Shown: one piece after another, positions 1 through 8,290 of the stretch
How the letters are laid out: the number at the start of each line of letters is the position of its first letter
Numbering within the stretch: the first letter of the stretch is position 1
NCBI GenBank assembly: GCA_902793195.1
Contig: CADBCS010000004.1
Location: 1-38,405 of the forward strand
DNA: 38,405 nt
Reading direction: 5' to 3'
Source of the DNA: an uncultured Coriobacteriaceae bacterium
GTDB lineage: Bacteria > Actinomycetota > Coriobacteriia > Coriobacteriales > Atopobiaceae
Position numbers and translations under genes: made by a program
The notes under the pieces: generated by a model
Database searches by the model: none
The model's input: the letters and a program-made list of their open reading frames with translations, nothing else
What the model was told of the DNA's origin: nothing

Positions 1-605
1 TGGGTAGGAGCAAATGGGCAGCTGAAGGACAGATGCAGCGTAACGACCACTTGCTTTGTCGGCGGGCTGCGCATTTGCCGCAGCTGCCCATTCCACGTCT
101 CCTTCGACGGCCGCTACTACTCGGTGCCGTTCACGCACGTGCGCCGCCAGGTCGAGGTCGCCGCAACCCGATCGACCGTGACTATATCATGCGACGGCGC
201 GCGGCTGTGCCAGCACGTGCGCAGCCACGCCCCGAAGGGCTCATACGTGACCGAACCCGCCCACATGCCGCAGGCGCACCGCGACTTCGCCGAGTGGAGC
301 GGCGATCGCTTCCGCAGGTGGGCGGCGGAGAAGGGACCGTCCACGCTTGCCGTCACCGATGCGATACTGCGGTCCCGCCAGGTGGAGCAGCAGTCGTACC
401 GAACGTGCCGCGCGCTGCTCTCGCTCGGGGAGAGAAACGGCTGGGACGTGCTCGAGGAGGCTTGCGCGAAGGCATGCGAGATCTCGCGCAGCCCCAGCTA
501 CAAGACCGTGAAGAGCTTGTCGCCCGCATGCTCGAGGAGCGTGCGGCTGATCCCGACGCGCACGCCTTCGTGCGCGGCCCGGAACACTACGGCGACCTAG
601 GATAG
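1..605 (+). pseudogene. istA: IS21-family transposase IstA, C-terminal fragment, frameshifted
   Basis: The frame open from the left edge reads, from about position 97, as the C-terminal part of an IS21 IstA transposase (FDGRYYSVPFTHVRRQVEV, then a helical tail). Near position 510 the reading jumps to another frame, which continues as a plausible IstA tail (ELVARMLEERAADPDAH) and stops at 603-605. A single indel there would explain the break. The DDE core is not in the window, so this is at most the last third of the gene. Its stop lies just before istB, the usual istA-istB layout. The first ~95 bases match IstA less clearly, so an additional rearrangement near the edge is possible. Confidence 0.75.
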
Positions 606-617
606 GAGGACATGGAG

Positions 618-1358
618 ATGGCAAACCGAAGCACGATCGAAAGGCTCTGCGGGATGAGGCTCTCCGTGATGGCCCACGCCTACGCGGACCAAGACGGCAT
701 GCCCGGGATCGATGGGATGACCTTCGACGAGAGGCTCGCCCAGATGGTGGACGCGGAGTGGGACAGCAGGCGCACCAACAAGCGCGCGAGGCTGCTGAGG
801 CAGGCGAGGCTCTCGTGCCCGGAGGCGAGGGTCGCCGACGTGAGGTGGCATCCGGACAGGAAGCTCGACAGGTCCCTCATCATGGAGCTCTCCAACTGCA
901 CGTGGGTGACCGACCGGAGGAACGTGATAGTCACGGGAGCCACGGGGTCCGGAAAGACTTGGATCGCGTGCGCCCTGGCCGCCGCCGCGTGCGAGGCGTT
1001 CCACACCACGCGCTACGTGCGCATGCCTCAGCTGATGGACGAGCTGGCCGTGTCCAAGGACGAGGACTGGGCCAAGGCCAAGAAGAGGTATGCGACATGC
1101 GACCTCCTGGTTATCGATGACTTCATGTTGGAACCCCTCCAGGCTAGGGAGGCGCGGGAGCTGCTGGAGCTCGTCGAGGCGCGCTACCGGCAGGGCTCGC
1201 TCATCCTGTGCTCGCAGTACGGGCCTTCGGGCTGGCACGAGCGCATAGGCGAGGGCGCGCTTGCTGACGCAGTCATTGACCGAGTGGTGTACAACTCGCG
1301 TATGATCCACATCGAGGGCAAGGAGTCCATGCGCAAGCGCATGGCATCGGAGGGATAG
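618..1358 (+). CDS. istB: IS21-family helper ATPase IstB
   Basis: This is the AAA+ ATP-binding helper that works with the IstA transposase in IS21 transposition. Visible motifs are Walker A GATGSGKT around residue 110 and Walker B LLVIDDF around residue 165, followed by the IstB-type sensor region (SLILCSQYGPSGWHERIG). The length, about 246 residues, is normal for the family. Two starts compete: ATG at 612 and ATG at 618. The AGGAGG at 604-609 is only 2 bases from the first and 8 from the second, so 618 is preferred. The gene looks intact although its istA partner is broken. Confidence 0.9.
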   Translation: MANRSTIERLCGMRLSVMAHAYADQDGMPGIDGMTFDERLAQMVDAEWDSRRTNKRARLLRQARLSCPEARVADVRWHPDRKLDRSLIMELSNCTWVTDRRNVIVTGATGSGKTWIACALAAAACEAFHTTRYVRMPQLMDELAVSKDEDWAKAKKRYATCDLLVIDDFMLEPLQAREARELLELVEARYRQGSLILCSQYGPSGWHERIGEGALADAVIDRVVYNSRMIHIEGKESMRKRMASEG

Positions 1359-1379
1359 TTACAAGAGTCCTAACCATGC

Positions 1380-1473
1380 GGTCGGCACGGCGCGCACGAG
1401 TGGTCGGCGCGCCGCGCACGGCTGGTCGGCAGAGTATGGCACAGCGGTCGGTCAAGGGCGGAAAACTGGTCGT
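1380..1473 (+). repeat. IS21 right-end iterons, GGTCGG every 22 bp
   Basis: GGTCGGC or close variants start at 1380, 1402, 1424 and 1446, exactly 22 bp apart, with a fifth GGTCG at 1469. They lie just downstream of istB. IS21-family elements carry multiple terminal transposase-binding repeats, so this is most simply the right end of the element. Confidence 0.7.
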
Positions 1474-1649
1474 TAAAGCCTGCTGTACGCACCTGGAGCC
1501 AAAAGTGCGAACAGGCAGAATCGTGGATATGTTCCTGACCGCATTTTTGCGAACAGGCACGAAGAATGACTATCTATTTCATTTCCTCGTGCCACGTGGA
1601 GACCGTGGTGCTCCTGTCCAAAGTGCGGGGTCACACGAGCTGAAAAGCT

Positions 1650-1934
1650 TTGGGAGCGATATTCAAGTTGGTCGCCGACACCATGGACGTCGAGGAGGCT
1701 GGCGCGATGAACTGCTTCGTCGCCGCTGGCGCGGAGCTGCAGCGCACGCAGGTGGCGCCAGAGGCCGACGCCTACACGTTCGCAAAGATCGCGGGAAACG
1801 AAAGGGTCACAGGAAACCAGCAGGACCTGTCCGCGGCGACGGCCGAGGAGCTCCTCTCGGAGCTGCGCTTCGCCACCAACCTCATGGACGAGAAGCAAGT
1901 CGACACCGGCGGCCGCGCGCATCAAACATGGTAG
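1650..1934 (+). CDS. Hypothetical protein, possibly a fragment
   Basis: This open frame of 94 codons begins with TTG at 1650 and has an in-frame ATG at 1683. It ends at TAG 1932-1934. The composition (EEAGAMNCFVAAGAELQ, TAEELLSELRFATNLMDE) looks protein-like and helical, unlike the shadow frames around it. I do not recognise a family. No good ribosome binding site precedes either start, and the gene sits between two IS21-type ends, so it may be a surviving piece of a larger gene. Confidence 0.35.
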   Translation: MGAIFKLVADTMDVEEAGAMNCFVAAGAELQRTQVAPEADAYTFAKIAGNERVTGNQQDLSAATAEELLSELRFATNLMDEKQVDTGGRAHQTW

Positions 1935-2091
1935 CGGTCGCTGGGCATGTGGCTGATTTCACCTGACCCTGTCTGGTTGATTTTGGCCCGACTCCCCCAA
2001 TTGGCTAAAAAAGCCCGACTTTAACAACCCGACGCACATCCCTCGTCCACCCCCGCAGGCAGACTCGTCGCCGCCCGCGGGGACGCGGCAC

Positions 2092-2765
2092 GTTACCCGT
2101 TACCCGAAAGAGCGTACTTCGCCCGCGTCTGGACCTTCATCCCGTGATCGCTTCTTTGAGTGGTAACCCCACTTGGTACCGTGTGTCAGCTGTAAATGGT
2201 ACCGTGAATCAGGGTTGTTGGTACCAGGATTAAGCGTAGGTGGTACCGTTTACTTTCTTATAATAACAAGGTGCCGCGCGCATACTCTATCGAGCTGGTT
2301 GAATCATGGAGGAGGTACTCGAGCCTCGCCCAAGGATGATAGCGCTCCTCAATCTGGCGAATCCAAGATCGAAACCTCGCTGGCCAACACCCGGGATGTG
2401 CGTAATCAGTCAGGAACCGTGGGGGAATGAGGGCGGAGGCCCGCGGTCATCGTCATCTTGTCGCCAGAACGCAGCGAGCGATGCCGCCGTCAGGGTAACA
2501 GCCGCCTACCCTTGTCTTCGACCCCATTCCTACGTCGACGAAGGCTCGCTGCGCATCGTCAAAGAGGGCCAAATGCGCCAAGCGCCTCTCAAAGGTGAGA
2601 CGAGGGAAGGCGACACGTCACGTTAGCGACGGTACCACCTATGCTGACAGACGGTACCACTTTCGCCTGACTTACGGTACCAACTGTCATGACACTAAGT
2701 ACCAACTCGGGTTACCACTCAGCTTCTTCCTCGCGCCAATGCCCGTTTCTTCGGTAACGGGTAAC
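2092..2765. repeat. Outer inverted repeat around the IS21-like remnant
   Basis: GTTACCCGTTACCCGAAAGA at 2092-2111 reappears as its near-perfect reverse complement at 2746-2765. The pair encloses the 2161-2718 element with 30-50 bp of flank on each side. It may mark an older element into which the IS21-like ends inserted, or a palindromic target. No gene lies between the outer and inner repeats. Confidence 0.45.
2161..2718. mobile_element. IS21-like element ends without a transposase
   Basis: The left end carries GGTACC at 2175, 2198, 2220 and 2242. The right end carries GGTACC at 2631, 2653 and 2676, with a degenerate AGTACC at 2699. The spacing is 22-23 bp throughout, the same period as the iterons of the IS21 copy at 1380-1473. 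The outer edges are inverted repeats: TGGTAACCCCACTTGGTACC on the left matches the reverse complement of the right edge with a few mismatches. Only about 380 bp lie between the two iteron arrays, far too little for istAB, and I see no transposase motif there. It is a deletion derivative or MITE-like relative of an IS21 element. Confidence 0.65.
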
Positions 2766-3369
2766 AGCAAGCTCATATGCGCAGGCGAGATGGCGTGTTT
2801 GAGTGTTACGCGACCACTACGTGCGTCACGCGTCGGGTAACACGCGGGACGTGGCCTCGTCACGGTGCTACGCGTGCCATCGCGCTGCGTATGCCACATA
2901 CGGTACATCTTCTCTGTCTTTGTGTCAGAAAACCCGTAACAGCCGCACGATCACACCGGATAGCGGCACTCCTCGACGTGCCGCGGCGCGCCTGAAAAGA
3001 CCTGTCCCGGGACGCACGCCCCCGCACGCGCGGCACGGGCCCCTCCCACATCCCGTACCGCCGCGCCGGCGAAGCGCCTGCCACGCCCAAACCGTGGCGC
3101 CCCGCCTCGTGCGGGGACCTGCGTCCCGAGACCCCAAGCTACAGGGACAATCATCCCGATCTGGATGATAGGCTAATCAGGATACTTAAGGAGTGCGACA
3201 GTATCCAGGAAGTCTCGGCTGATTTCGTCATTTAGCCCAAACTCCGGCTTGCATTGGTGCTCTCTCACGTGCATAGCTGGGAACCAACGGTTTCTGTGCC
3301 ATGCGCATTGACAGCATGTTCGACTAGATGAACGTGCGACCTTAAGAGCTATGAGCCATGTTACGCCTT
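2719..3369. other. 650-bp stretch without a recognised gene
   Basis: Several overlapping frames are open here on both strands, as expected for GC-rich DNA, but none has a convincing start or composition. One short tail may be a gene remnant: the + frame that ends at TAG 3233-3235 reads PSYRDNHPDLDDRLIRILKE and further helical residues over about 40 codons, with no start codon upstream. I cannot assign it. Confidence 0.5.
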
Positions 3370-3948
3370 CTACGTACCTTCCGAAGACGAGGAGGGTATG
3401 CGCAACATGCCGCGCCAGCCTCGCGATGCGTAATAGGATTCGGCTCCGTTGTGGAAGACGAAGACCCTCCCGTACCTGCGCTCGCAGAACAGCGCGCCGC
3501 CAAGCTGGCGTACGTCAGGCGGGGCAGCAATCCAGCACGAGGTCTTGAGGTCAAACTCCCCGCGGGTCTGCAGCAGGCGATACTCGTCCTCGCTTAGCAG
3601 CGCGACGCCCATCTGGGTTGCCTGCGCGAGCGCACTCCCCTTTGGCGGGTTTCTCTTGCGCTTGCGCAGGGCCTCGTCGTCATAGCAGAGGCTGCGCCTT
3701 CCGGCGGGCGCCTCGCGCGAGCAGTCGCACACAAGGATGCAACCTGTTGTCGCGTCCCTACCTATAACGTCTGGCTCACCGCCCGTTTCCTCCATGGTCG
3801 CAATCGAATCGAGGAGGTCGGGATACCTGCCAAAGGCCGCCTCGAGCTCCTCCCAGTCCACGTCCCCATGGCGATTCGGATTCTGCTCGAAGCGAGTCCG
3901 AAGGACGTCCTCGACGGGTGCCGATGTTCCGAGTCCAACAGAGTGCAT
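3370..3948 (-). CDS. DUF4256 family protein
   Basis: This complete 192-residue protein matches the DUF4256 family throughout. Markers are LRTRFEQNPNRH near the N-terminus, the block METGGEPDV-like (METGGEPDV here is MEETGGEPDVIG), CDCSREAPAGRRSLCYD, and the C-terminal LGGALFCERRYGRVFVFH with HNGAESYYASRGWRG. The biochemical function of the family is unknown. The length is typical, so the gene is probably intact. A strong ribosome binding site (GAGGAGG on the minus strand, 7 bases before ATG) supports the start. It is monocistronic, isolated between mobile-element remnants. Confidence 0.9.
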   Translation of the reverse strand: MHSVGLGTSAPVEDVLRTRFEQNPNRHGDVDWEELEAAFGRYPDLLDSIATMEETGGEPDVIGRDATTGCILVCDCSREAPAGRRSLCYDDEALRKRKRNPPKGSALAQATQMGVALLSEDEYRLLQTRGEFDLKTSCWIAAPPDVRQLGGALFCERRYGRVFVFHNGAESYYASRGWRGMLRIPSSSSEGT

Positions 3949-3968
3949 ACAGCCTCCTCAACAGCTTC

Positions 3969-3992
3969 GTTATAATCTATGTGCATTATAAC
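3969..3992 (-). promoter_or_regulatory. Promoter/operator palindrome for the DUF4256 gene
   Basis: The perfect inverted repeat GTTATAAT-N8-ATTATAAC lies 21 bp upstream of the DUF4256 start. On the minus strand it gives TGTTATAAT at 3985-3993, an ideal extended -10 box. A palindrome overlapping the -10 box suggests repressor control. Confidence 0.5.
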
Positions 3993-4271
3993 ACCTACGC
4001 TGTGATACGACCGCCTTCTTGAACGCAAAAAGGCCCCGCGCTGATCAATCGCGTATAATCGCAGGTGATGCCTGATGTAATGCCCTATTGGTAATCAAGG
4101 TTCACACAGTCTTGACCGTTGGAAACTATGGGGGTCGTTAAAGTACTGACGCTGATACTGTACCATGGTGTCGGGTCAGTATCCCAGAAGAAAGACCAGC
4201 TAAGTTCTGTCAAGTAGGAAACGGTAAAAAGTTCGATTGATCTTTGATAGCGGAATATGGTGATAAGCGGA
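3993..4271. other. 280-bp intergenic region
   Basis: No gene is visible. A TATAAT at 4054-4059 on the plus strand has no obvious -35 partner and no gene directly downstream. The IS110 fragment begins at the right edge. Confidence 0.4.
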
Positions 4272-4593
4272 TCAGCCCGAAATGCGTTTTCGCATACGGG
4301 AATGGCCCCGCTGCCTACGCTTGCGGGGATGGGCGAGGATCCTGCCCCCGTGGCTCGGTTCTCGACGTGCGGCCTCGGTCGCGTCCATGCCGGCGAAGGC
4401 GAAGAGCTGCTTGGGCGACTCGAAGCGGTCCGGGTCCCCGACCTCGGCGGCGATCTGGGCCGCGCACACCGGCCCTATGCCGGGCACGGACTGCAGTATG
4501 GCCCCGACCTCGGGGTCGAGCAGCTTCGCAATCTCCGCGTCAAGCGCCTTGACCTCGTCGTCCAGGAGCCCGCGCTGTACGCGAGGAGCTTAG
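4272..4593 (-). pseudogene. IS110-family transposase fragment
   Basis: The minus-strand frame reads LDDEVKALDAEIAKLLDPEV followed by SVPGIGPVCAAQIAAEVGDPD and KQLFAFAGMDA. This is the C-terminal helix-hairpin-helix (Transposase_20) region of IS110-type transposases. An in-frame TAA lies at about 4594, and the N-terminal RuvC-like DEDD domain is missing upstream. The C-terminal end (HPRKRRQRGHSRMRKR) is only a degraded match to the usual SKRG tail. It is a dead fragment. Confidence 0.75.
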
Positions 4594-4692
4594 ACGCCGC
4601 CCGCATGCCGACAACGGGCGAGAAGGCGAGGATGGCTTCCGAGCGGAGAGAGCGGTTGCTAGAAAGGCGGCAGATGGGTCGTCGCATAAGTC

Positions 4693-4765
4693 ATGACATG
4701 CGGTTTCCAGTCTCATTTTCCAGTCCCATTGGTGCCGAAAAATGAGACTGGAAACCGCATGTCAT
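4693..4765. repeat. 27-bp perfect inverted repeat with 19-bp spacer
   Basis: The arm at 4693-4719 (ATGACATGCGGTTTCCAGTC and 7 more bases) is repeated as its exact reverse complement at 4739-4765. It sits directly upstream of the truncated IS110 fragment. Such a structure could be two abutting IS ends or a solo inverted-repeat element. Neither strand has a T-tract positioned to make it a terminator. Confidence 0.7.
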
Positions 4766-4832
4766 CCGAAGATACAGGCACCTGGTTGACATGGTACCCA
4801 GGAAGCATCAGGACACAGGCCAACGGACAGCT

Positions 4833-4868
4833 GAGCGCAATTGTCCTTGGGAGCGCAATTGTCCTTGG
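4833..4868 (+). repeat. 18-bp perfect tandem duplication
   Basis: GAGCGCAATTGTCCTTGG occurs twice head to tail (4833-4850 and 4851-4868). The second copy supplies what would be the 5' acceptor and D-arm side of the tRNA-like structure that follows. Confidence 0.8.
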
Positions 4869-4928
4869 GCACCAAGGTATTTGACTACGAATCATGAGGT
4901 CGGGGGTTCGAATCCCTCATGGCGCACC
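4853..4928 (+). tRNA. tRNA-Arg(ACG)-like scar, probably a 3'-half remnant
   Basis: From about 4880 the sequence is a good tRNA 3' half: anticodon loop CTACGAA with anticodon ACG at 4887-4889, variable loop AGGTC, T arm GGGGG-TTCGAAT-CCCTC, acceptor ATGGCGC and ACCA. The 5' half does not fit well. GCGCAAT pairs with the acceptor with one mismatch, the D stem has only three pairs, and the anticodon stem has one T-T mismatch. The 5' side is also part of a tandem duplication. This is what an integration scar in a tRNA gene would leave. A covariance-model score would tell a functional gene from a relict. Confidence 0.45.
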
Positions 4929-5104
4929 AGAATATGAGGGCTCCCCATCACGGGGAGCTTTTTTGTTAGGGAACCTCACAGGGATTCGAACCCGCAAGGG
5001 CTGCGCAAGCCCTCTGGCTTGCGCAGGGGTGAGGAGCGCAGCGACGAACCCTATGAGCGTTCCGCGAAGCGGGACGCGGCGAATCCCTCACGGCGCACCA
5101 GAAT
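4909..5104 (+). repeat. Direct repeat of the tRNA 3' end (att-like)
   Basis: CGAATCCCTCAyGGCGCACC followed by AGAAT occurs at 4909-4933 and again at 5080-5104, with one mismatch in 25 bases. The second copy has no tRNA body upstream. Direct repeats of a tRNA 3' end are the usual mark of tyrosine-recombinase integration sites. The 146 bp between the copies contain no gene. Confidence 0.6.
4940..4964 (+). terminator. Rho-independent terminator after the tRNA-like scar
   Basis: GCTCCCC-ATCAC-GGGGAGC forms a 7-bp GC-rich stem followed directly by TTTTTT. Confidence 0.85.
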
Positions 5105-5109
5105 TTTCG

Positions 5110-5144
5110 CAGGTCAGACACCAAGTTGGGTCTGGCCTGTTTTC
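5110..5144 (+). terminator. Rho-independent terminator
   Basis: CAGGTCAGAC at 5110-5119 pairs with GTCTGGCCTG at 5130-5139 (ten pairs, one G-T) and is followed by TTTT. It lies after the second copy of the tRNA 3'-end repeat and insulates the peptide-export locus from upstream transcription. Confidence 0.7.
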
Positions 5145-5263
5145 GTATTCGACCTTCCGTTCGACAATGTTTGCTGCGTTCACCACCAGCCGTTTCGTGG
5201 AACATCTCCTTACTCAGGAGCTCGACTTCTGCGACTGAGGCCCGTCTGCCACCACGACACTTA

Positions 5264-5272
5264 TGCTACAAT
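5264..5272 (+). promoter_or_regulatory. Extended -10 promoter candidate for the export locus
   Basis: TGCTACAAT at 5264-5272 fits an extended -10 element (TGN then TACAAT). No good -35 box lies 17 bp upstream. It is 78 bp before the first peptide gene and is the best promoter candidate between the terminator at 5144 and the start at 5351. Confidence 0.4.
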
Positions 5273-5350
5273 CTCGGTTGATTACGCCAGATGTATTTGG
5301 GGCGTGGACGTTCGTATGCGTACCTTGTTTTTGTGGATTGGAGCACAAAA

Positions 5351-5557
5351 ATGGCAGACGAGAAGCAGGCCTTGAGCATCGACGGCGTGGACGACGTCAC
5401 GGGCGGCACGGTAGAGGTCACAATCAACAAGACCAAGCTGCGCAAAATCGTAGTAGACGCCAAGCACGACGGCAAGACGCTCGATTGGGCCCTGCAATAC
5501 TGCAACACCGAGGAAGAGCGCGAGTTCGTACGTTTCGTCTGGAACGACCTCGCGTAA
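5351..5557 (+). CDS. Small double-glycine peptide, candidate exporter substrate
   Basis: This 68-residue protein starts at ATG 5351, preceded by GGAG 7 bases upstream. Its first 19 residues look like a C39-type leader: MADEKQALSIDGVDDVTGG, with GG at -2/-1, Val at -4 and -7, and Leu at -12. The 49 residues after GG are charged, contain one Cys, and end in FVRFVWNDLA. It lies 84 bp upstream of a HlyD-like adaptor and a C39 ABC transporter in the same direction. From this I infer that it is exported and cleaved by that transporter. Family is not recognised. An alternative is that it is a cytoplasmic immunity or accessory protein with a chance GG. It shares its N-terminal M-x-D-E-K-Q and VDxVTGG motif with the peptide gene at 10491-10637. 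Confidence 0.7.
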   Translation: MADEKQALSIDGVDDVTGGTVEVTINKTKLRKIVVDAKHDGKTLDWALQYCNTEEEREFVRFVWNDLA

Positions 5558-5641
5558 CCGCGTTCGGCATCAAGTACGTTCGCAAGGGGGCGGCAGGCTT
5601 GCTTGTCTGGCGCCCTCGATAGCATGTATGGAAGAGGCCAC

Positions 5642-6064
5642 ATGGCGGATGACAACGGCGGGCTGTTCAGGCAAAAGGCGATTGACAGGCTGTCCTCGCC
5701 GGACGAGCTCACGGATTACCTCAAGGTAACCAACCCGAGCGTATGGGTCGTCCTTGTCTCCGTCGTCGTACTGCTCGTGGGCCTCTTCGCTTGGGCCCTC
5801 GTCGGAACGCTACCGACGAGAGCGAATGCCTCGGCTGTCGTACGCAACGGCACCGCAATGGTGCGCGTCGACGACCCGTACGCCATCGACGAGGGCATGA
5901 GCGTGACGGTATCGTCGCAGGACTATCCTATCGAGTCGGTCGTCACCGACGAGTATGGCAAGACGATTGGTCGCGCGGACATCGAGCTTCCCGACGGCAC
6001 GTACGACGGCACGGTAGTCGTGGATGAGACCCGCGCCATAGACTTCCTACTTCAGAGCAGCTAG
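5642..6064 (+). CDS. Short HlyD-like NHLM secretion adaptor
   Basis: The protein has 140 residues: a cytoplasmic N-terminus, one strong membrane segment at about residues 33-55 (WVVLVSVVVLLVGLFAWALV), then a beta-rich extracytoplasmic domain. The start at 5642 is chosen because GGAAGAGG lies 5 bases upstream; an in-frame ATG at 5624 lacks a binding site. The position directly before two NHLM-type ABC transporter genes fits the adaptor (membrane-fusion) component of NHLM bacteriocin export systems. It is much shorter than the usual adaptor and lacks a visible coiled-coil hairpin, so the assignment rests mainly on topology and context. Confidence 0.65.
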   Translation: MADDNGGLFRQKAIDRLSSPDELTDYLKVTNPSVWVVLVSVVVLLVGLFAWALVGTLPTRANASAVVRNGTAMVRVDDPYAIDEGMSVTVSSQDYPIESVVTDEYGKTIGRADIELPDGTYDGTVVVDETRAIDFLLQSS

Positions 6065-6081
6065 ACCGCGGGCGACGGGCA

Positions 6082-8277
6082 ATGAACGGGTTCCAAAGAC
6101 ATGCCGCAAAGGTCAAGGAGCCACGCAAAAAGGGCGTGGCGAAGGTACCCGTGGTGATGCAGCTCGAAGCGCTCGAGTGCGGTGCCGCGTCGCTCGCGAT
6201 GGTGATGGCCTATTACGGCAAGTGGGTTCCCCTCGAGCAAGTGAGGGTCGACTGCGGCGTGTCACGCGACGGATCCAAGGCCAGCAACATCTGGATGGCC
6301 GCCGAGCACTATGGCTTCGACGTGGAAGCCTACAGGACATCACCGGAAGACCTGAGGGACGACGGGACATACCCCTGCATCATCCACTGGAACATGGAGC
6401 ACTTTGTGGTGCTCGACGGCTTCCGCGGCACAAACGTCTATCTCAACGACCCGGCCAGGGGTGCAGTCAAGATACCCTGGGAGGAGTTCGACGAGTCGTT
6501 CACCGGCGTCGTGCTTGTCCCGACCCCATCGGAGGACTTCGTGCCCAGCGGAAAGCGCCAGAGCCTGCTCGAGTTCGCAAAGAGAAACCTATCGGGCGCG
6601 GGAGCGGCCACCGCCTTCGTCATCATAGCCACGGTCATCGCCTACCTCTTTGGCATCGTCAACTCCGTCACGGTGCGAATCTTCCTCGACCGTCTCCTTA
6701 CGGGCGTCAACCCCGACTGGCTCGGGCCCTTTACGGTGACCTTGATCGCGCTCGCCGTACTTCAACTCATCGCCGCATGGGTCCAGGCCATCTACTCACT
6801 GAGGATCAACGGCAAGATGGGGGTAGTGGGCAGCACCACCTACATGTGGAAGGTCATGCGCCTGCCCATGGAGTTCTTCTCGCAAAGGTTTGCCGGTGAC
6901 ATCCAGGCGAGGGCATCCATGAACGCCGCTGTGGCACAAACGCTGATCCAGGCCTTCGCTCCCGCGGCGATCAACACAGCCATGGTGGTCTTCTATCTTG
7001 CGCTGATGCTCAACCAGAGCCTGCTGCTCACCACCGTGGGGATTGCGACCATCATCATCAATGCGGCGGTGTCGAGGCTTGTGTCAAACATGCGCGTGAA
7101 CATCGCGCGCGCTCAAATCCGGGACGAGGGCAAGTTCGACTCCCTCACCGTGGCGGGTATCGAAAAAATCGAGACCATCAAGGCGAGCGGCGCAGAGCTC
7201 GGATTTTTCCGCAAGTGGGCAGGCTATCAGGCATCGGTGAACGCGCAGAATGTACGAACCGCAAAACTCAACCAGTACCTCGGGGCACTGCCGGCCTTCC
7301 TCGCGTCCCTTGCAAACACCATCGTGCTCATCCTCGGCGTGCACTTGGCCATGGGAGGGTCCTTCACACTCGGCGCGGTGATGATGTTCCAGGGCTTCTT
7401 GCAGTCATTCATGTCGCCGGCGATGACCATGATCGGTGCTTCGCAGACCATCCAAGAGATGCGCACGCAGATGGAGTACCTCGACGACGTGATGGCATAT
7501 CCCGACGATGTAGGACTCGAGGAAACGCCCACGCAGGAGGACGCGGACCTCGTCAAACTGCGCGGCGACGTAGAGCTCAGAAACGTCACCTTTGGCTACT
7601 CGCGCCTTGCGGCTCCGCTTATCGAGGACTTCTCGCTCAAGGTCAGGCATGGTGGCAGCGTTGCGCTCGTCGGGTCTTCGGGCTGCGGCAAGTCCACGCT
7701 CGCCGCGCTCGTATCTGGACTGTACCAGCCATGGAGCGGAGAGGTCCTCTTCGACGGGAAGCCACGAGCCGCCTACCCACACGGGGTTATAACGAGTTCG
7801 GTGTCGGTCGTGGACCAGGAAATCACGTTGTTTGACGACACGATTGAGAACAACATAAAGATGTTCGATTCCACAATCGAGGACTACGAGATGATCCTTG
7901 CCGCGCGCGACGCGGGCATCCACGAGGACATCCTGAAGATGCCCGGCGGCTACCAGCGCAAGTTGCAAAGCGGGGGCAAAGGTCTCTCGGGCGGCCAGCG
8001 ACAGCGCATCGAAATCGCGCGCGTGTTGGCTGCAGACCCCACGGTCATAGTCCTCGACGAGGCCACAAGCGCACTTGATGCCCAGACCGAGGCCCATGTG
8101 ATACAGCATATCCGCAACCGTGGCATCACCTGCATCGTGGTGGCGCACCGGCTTTCCACCATACGCGACTGCGACGAGATTATCGTGCTTGACGCAGGCC
8201 ATGTGGTAGGGCGTGGCACGCACGACGAACTCATGGCCACAGATGGCCTGTACGCAACGCTCGTCGCGTTCGAATGA
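6082..8277 (+). CDS. NHLM-type peptidase/ABC transporter (C39 domain)
   Basis: This 731-residue protein exports peptides and cuts their double-glycine leaders. The N-terminal C39 protease domain (about 20-150) shows Gln27, catalytic Cys33 in LECGAASLAM, His107 in NMEHFVVLDG and Asp123 in LNDPARG, so the protease looks active. A six-helix transmembrane domain spans about 165-460. The nucleotide-binding domain has Walker A GSSGCGKS (531-538), signature LSGGQ (635-639), Walker B VIVLDE (655-660) and His689. It starts 17 bp after the adaptor gene and is followed 13 bp later by the second transporter, so the three form an operon. The family normally exports RiPP or bacteriocin precursors with NHLP or Nif11-type leaders. 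Confidence 0.93.
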   Translation: MNGFQRHAAKVKEPRKKGVAKVPVVMQLEALECGAASLAMVMAYYGKWVPLEQVRVDCGVSRDGSKASNIWMAAEHYGFDVEAYRTSPEDLRDDGTYPCIIHWNMEHFVVLDGFRGTNVYLNDPARGAVKIPWEEFDESFTGVVLVPTPSEDFVPSGKRQSLLEFAKRNLSGAGAATAFVIIATVIAYLFGIVNSVTVRIFLDRLLTGVNPDWLGPFTVTLIALAVLQLIAAWVQAIYSLRINGKMGVVGSTTYMWKVMRLPMEFFSQRFAGDIQARASMNAAVAQTLIQAFAPAAINTAMVVFYLALMLNQSLLLTTVGIATIIINAAVSRLVSNMRVNIARAQIRDEGKFDSLTVAGIEKIETIKASGAELGFFRKWAGYQASVNAQNVRTAKLNQYLGALPAFLASLANTIVLILGVHLAMGGSFTLGAVMMFQGFLQSFMSPAMTMIGASQTIQEMRTQMEYLDDVMAYPDDVGLEETPTQEDADLVKLRGDVELRNVTFGYSRLAAPLIEDFSLKVRHGGSVALVGSSGCGKSTLAALVSGLYQPWSGEVLFDGKPRAAYPHGVITSSVSVVDQEITLFDDTIENNIKMFDSTIEDYEMILAARDAGIHEDILKMPGGYQRKLQSGGKGLSGGQRQRIEIARVLAADPTVIVLDEATSALDAQTEAHVIQHIRNRGITCIVVAHRLSTIRDCDEIIVLDAGHVVGRGTHDELMATDGLYATLVAFE

Positions 8278-8290
8278 GGAGGTGAGCGGC

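Noticed and set aside
2777..3168. Several overlapping open frames of 67-121 codons
   Set aside because: They overlap each other on both strands in GC-rich DNA, have no binding sites and are rich in Arg and Pro, so they look like chance.
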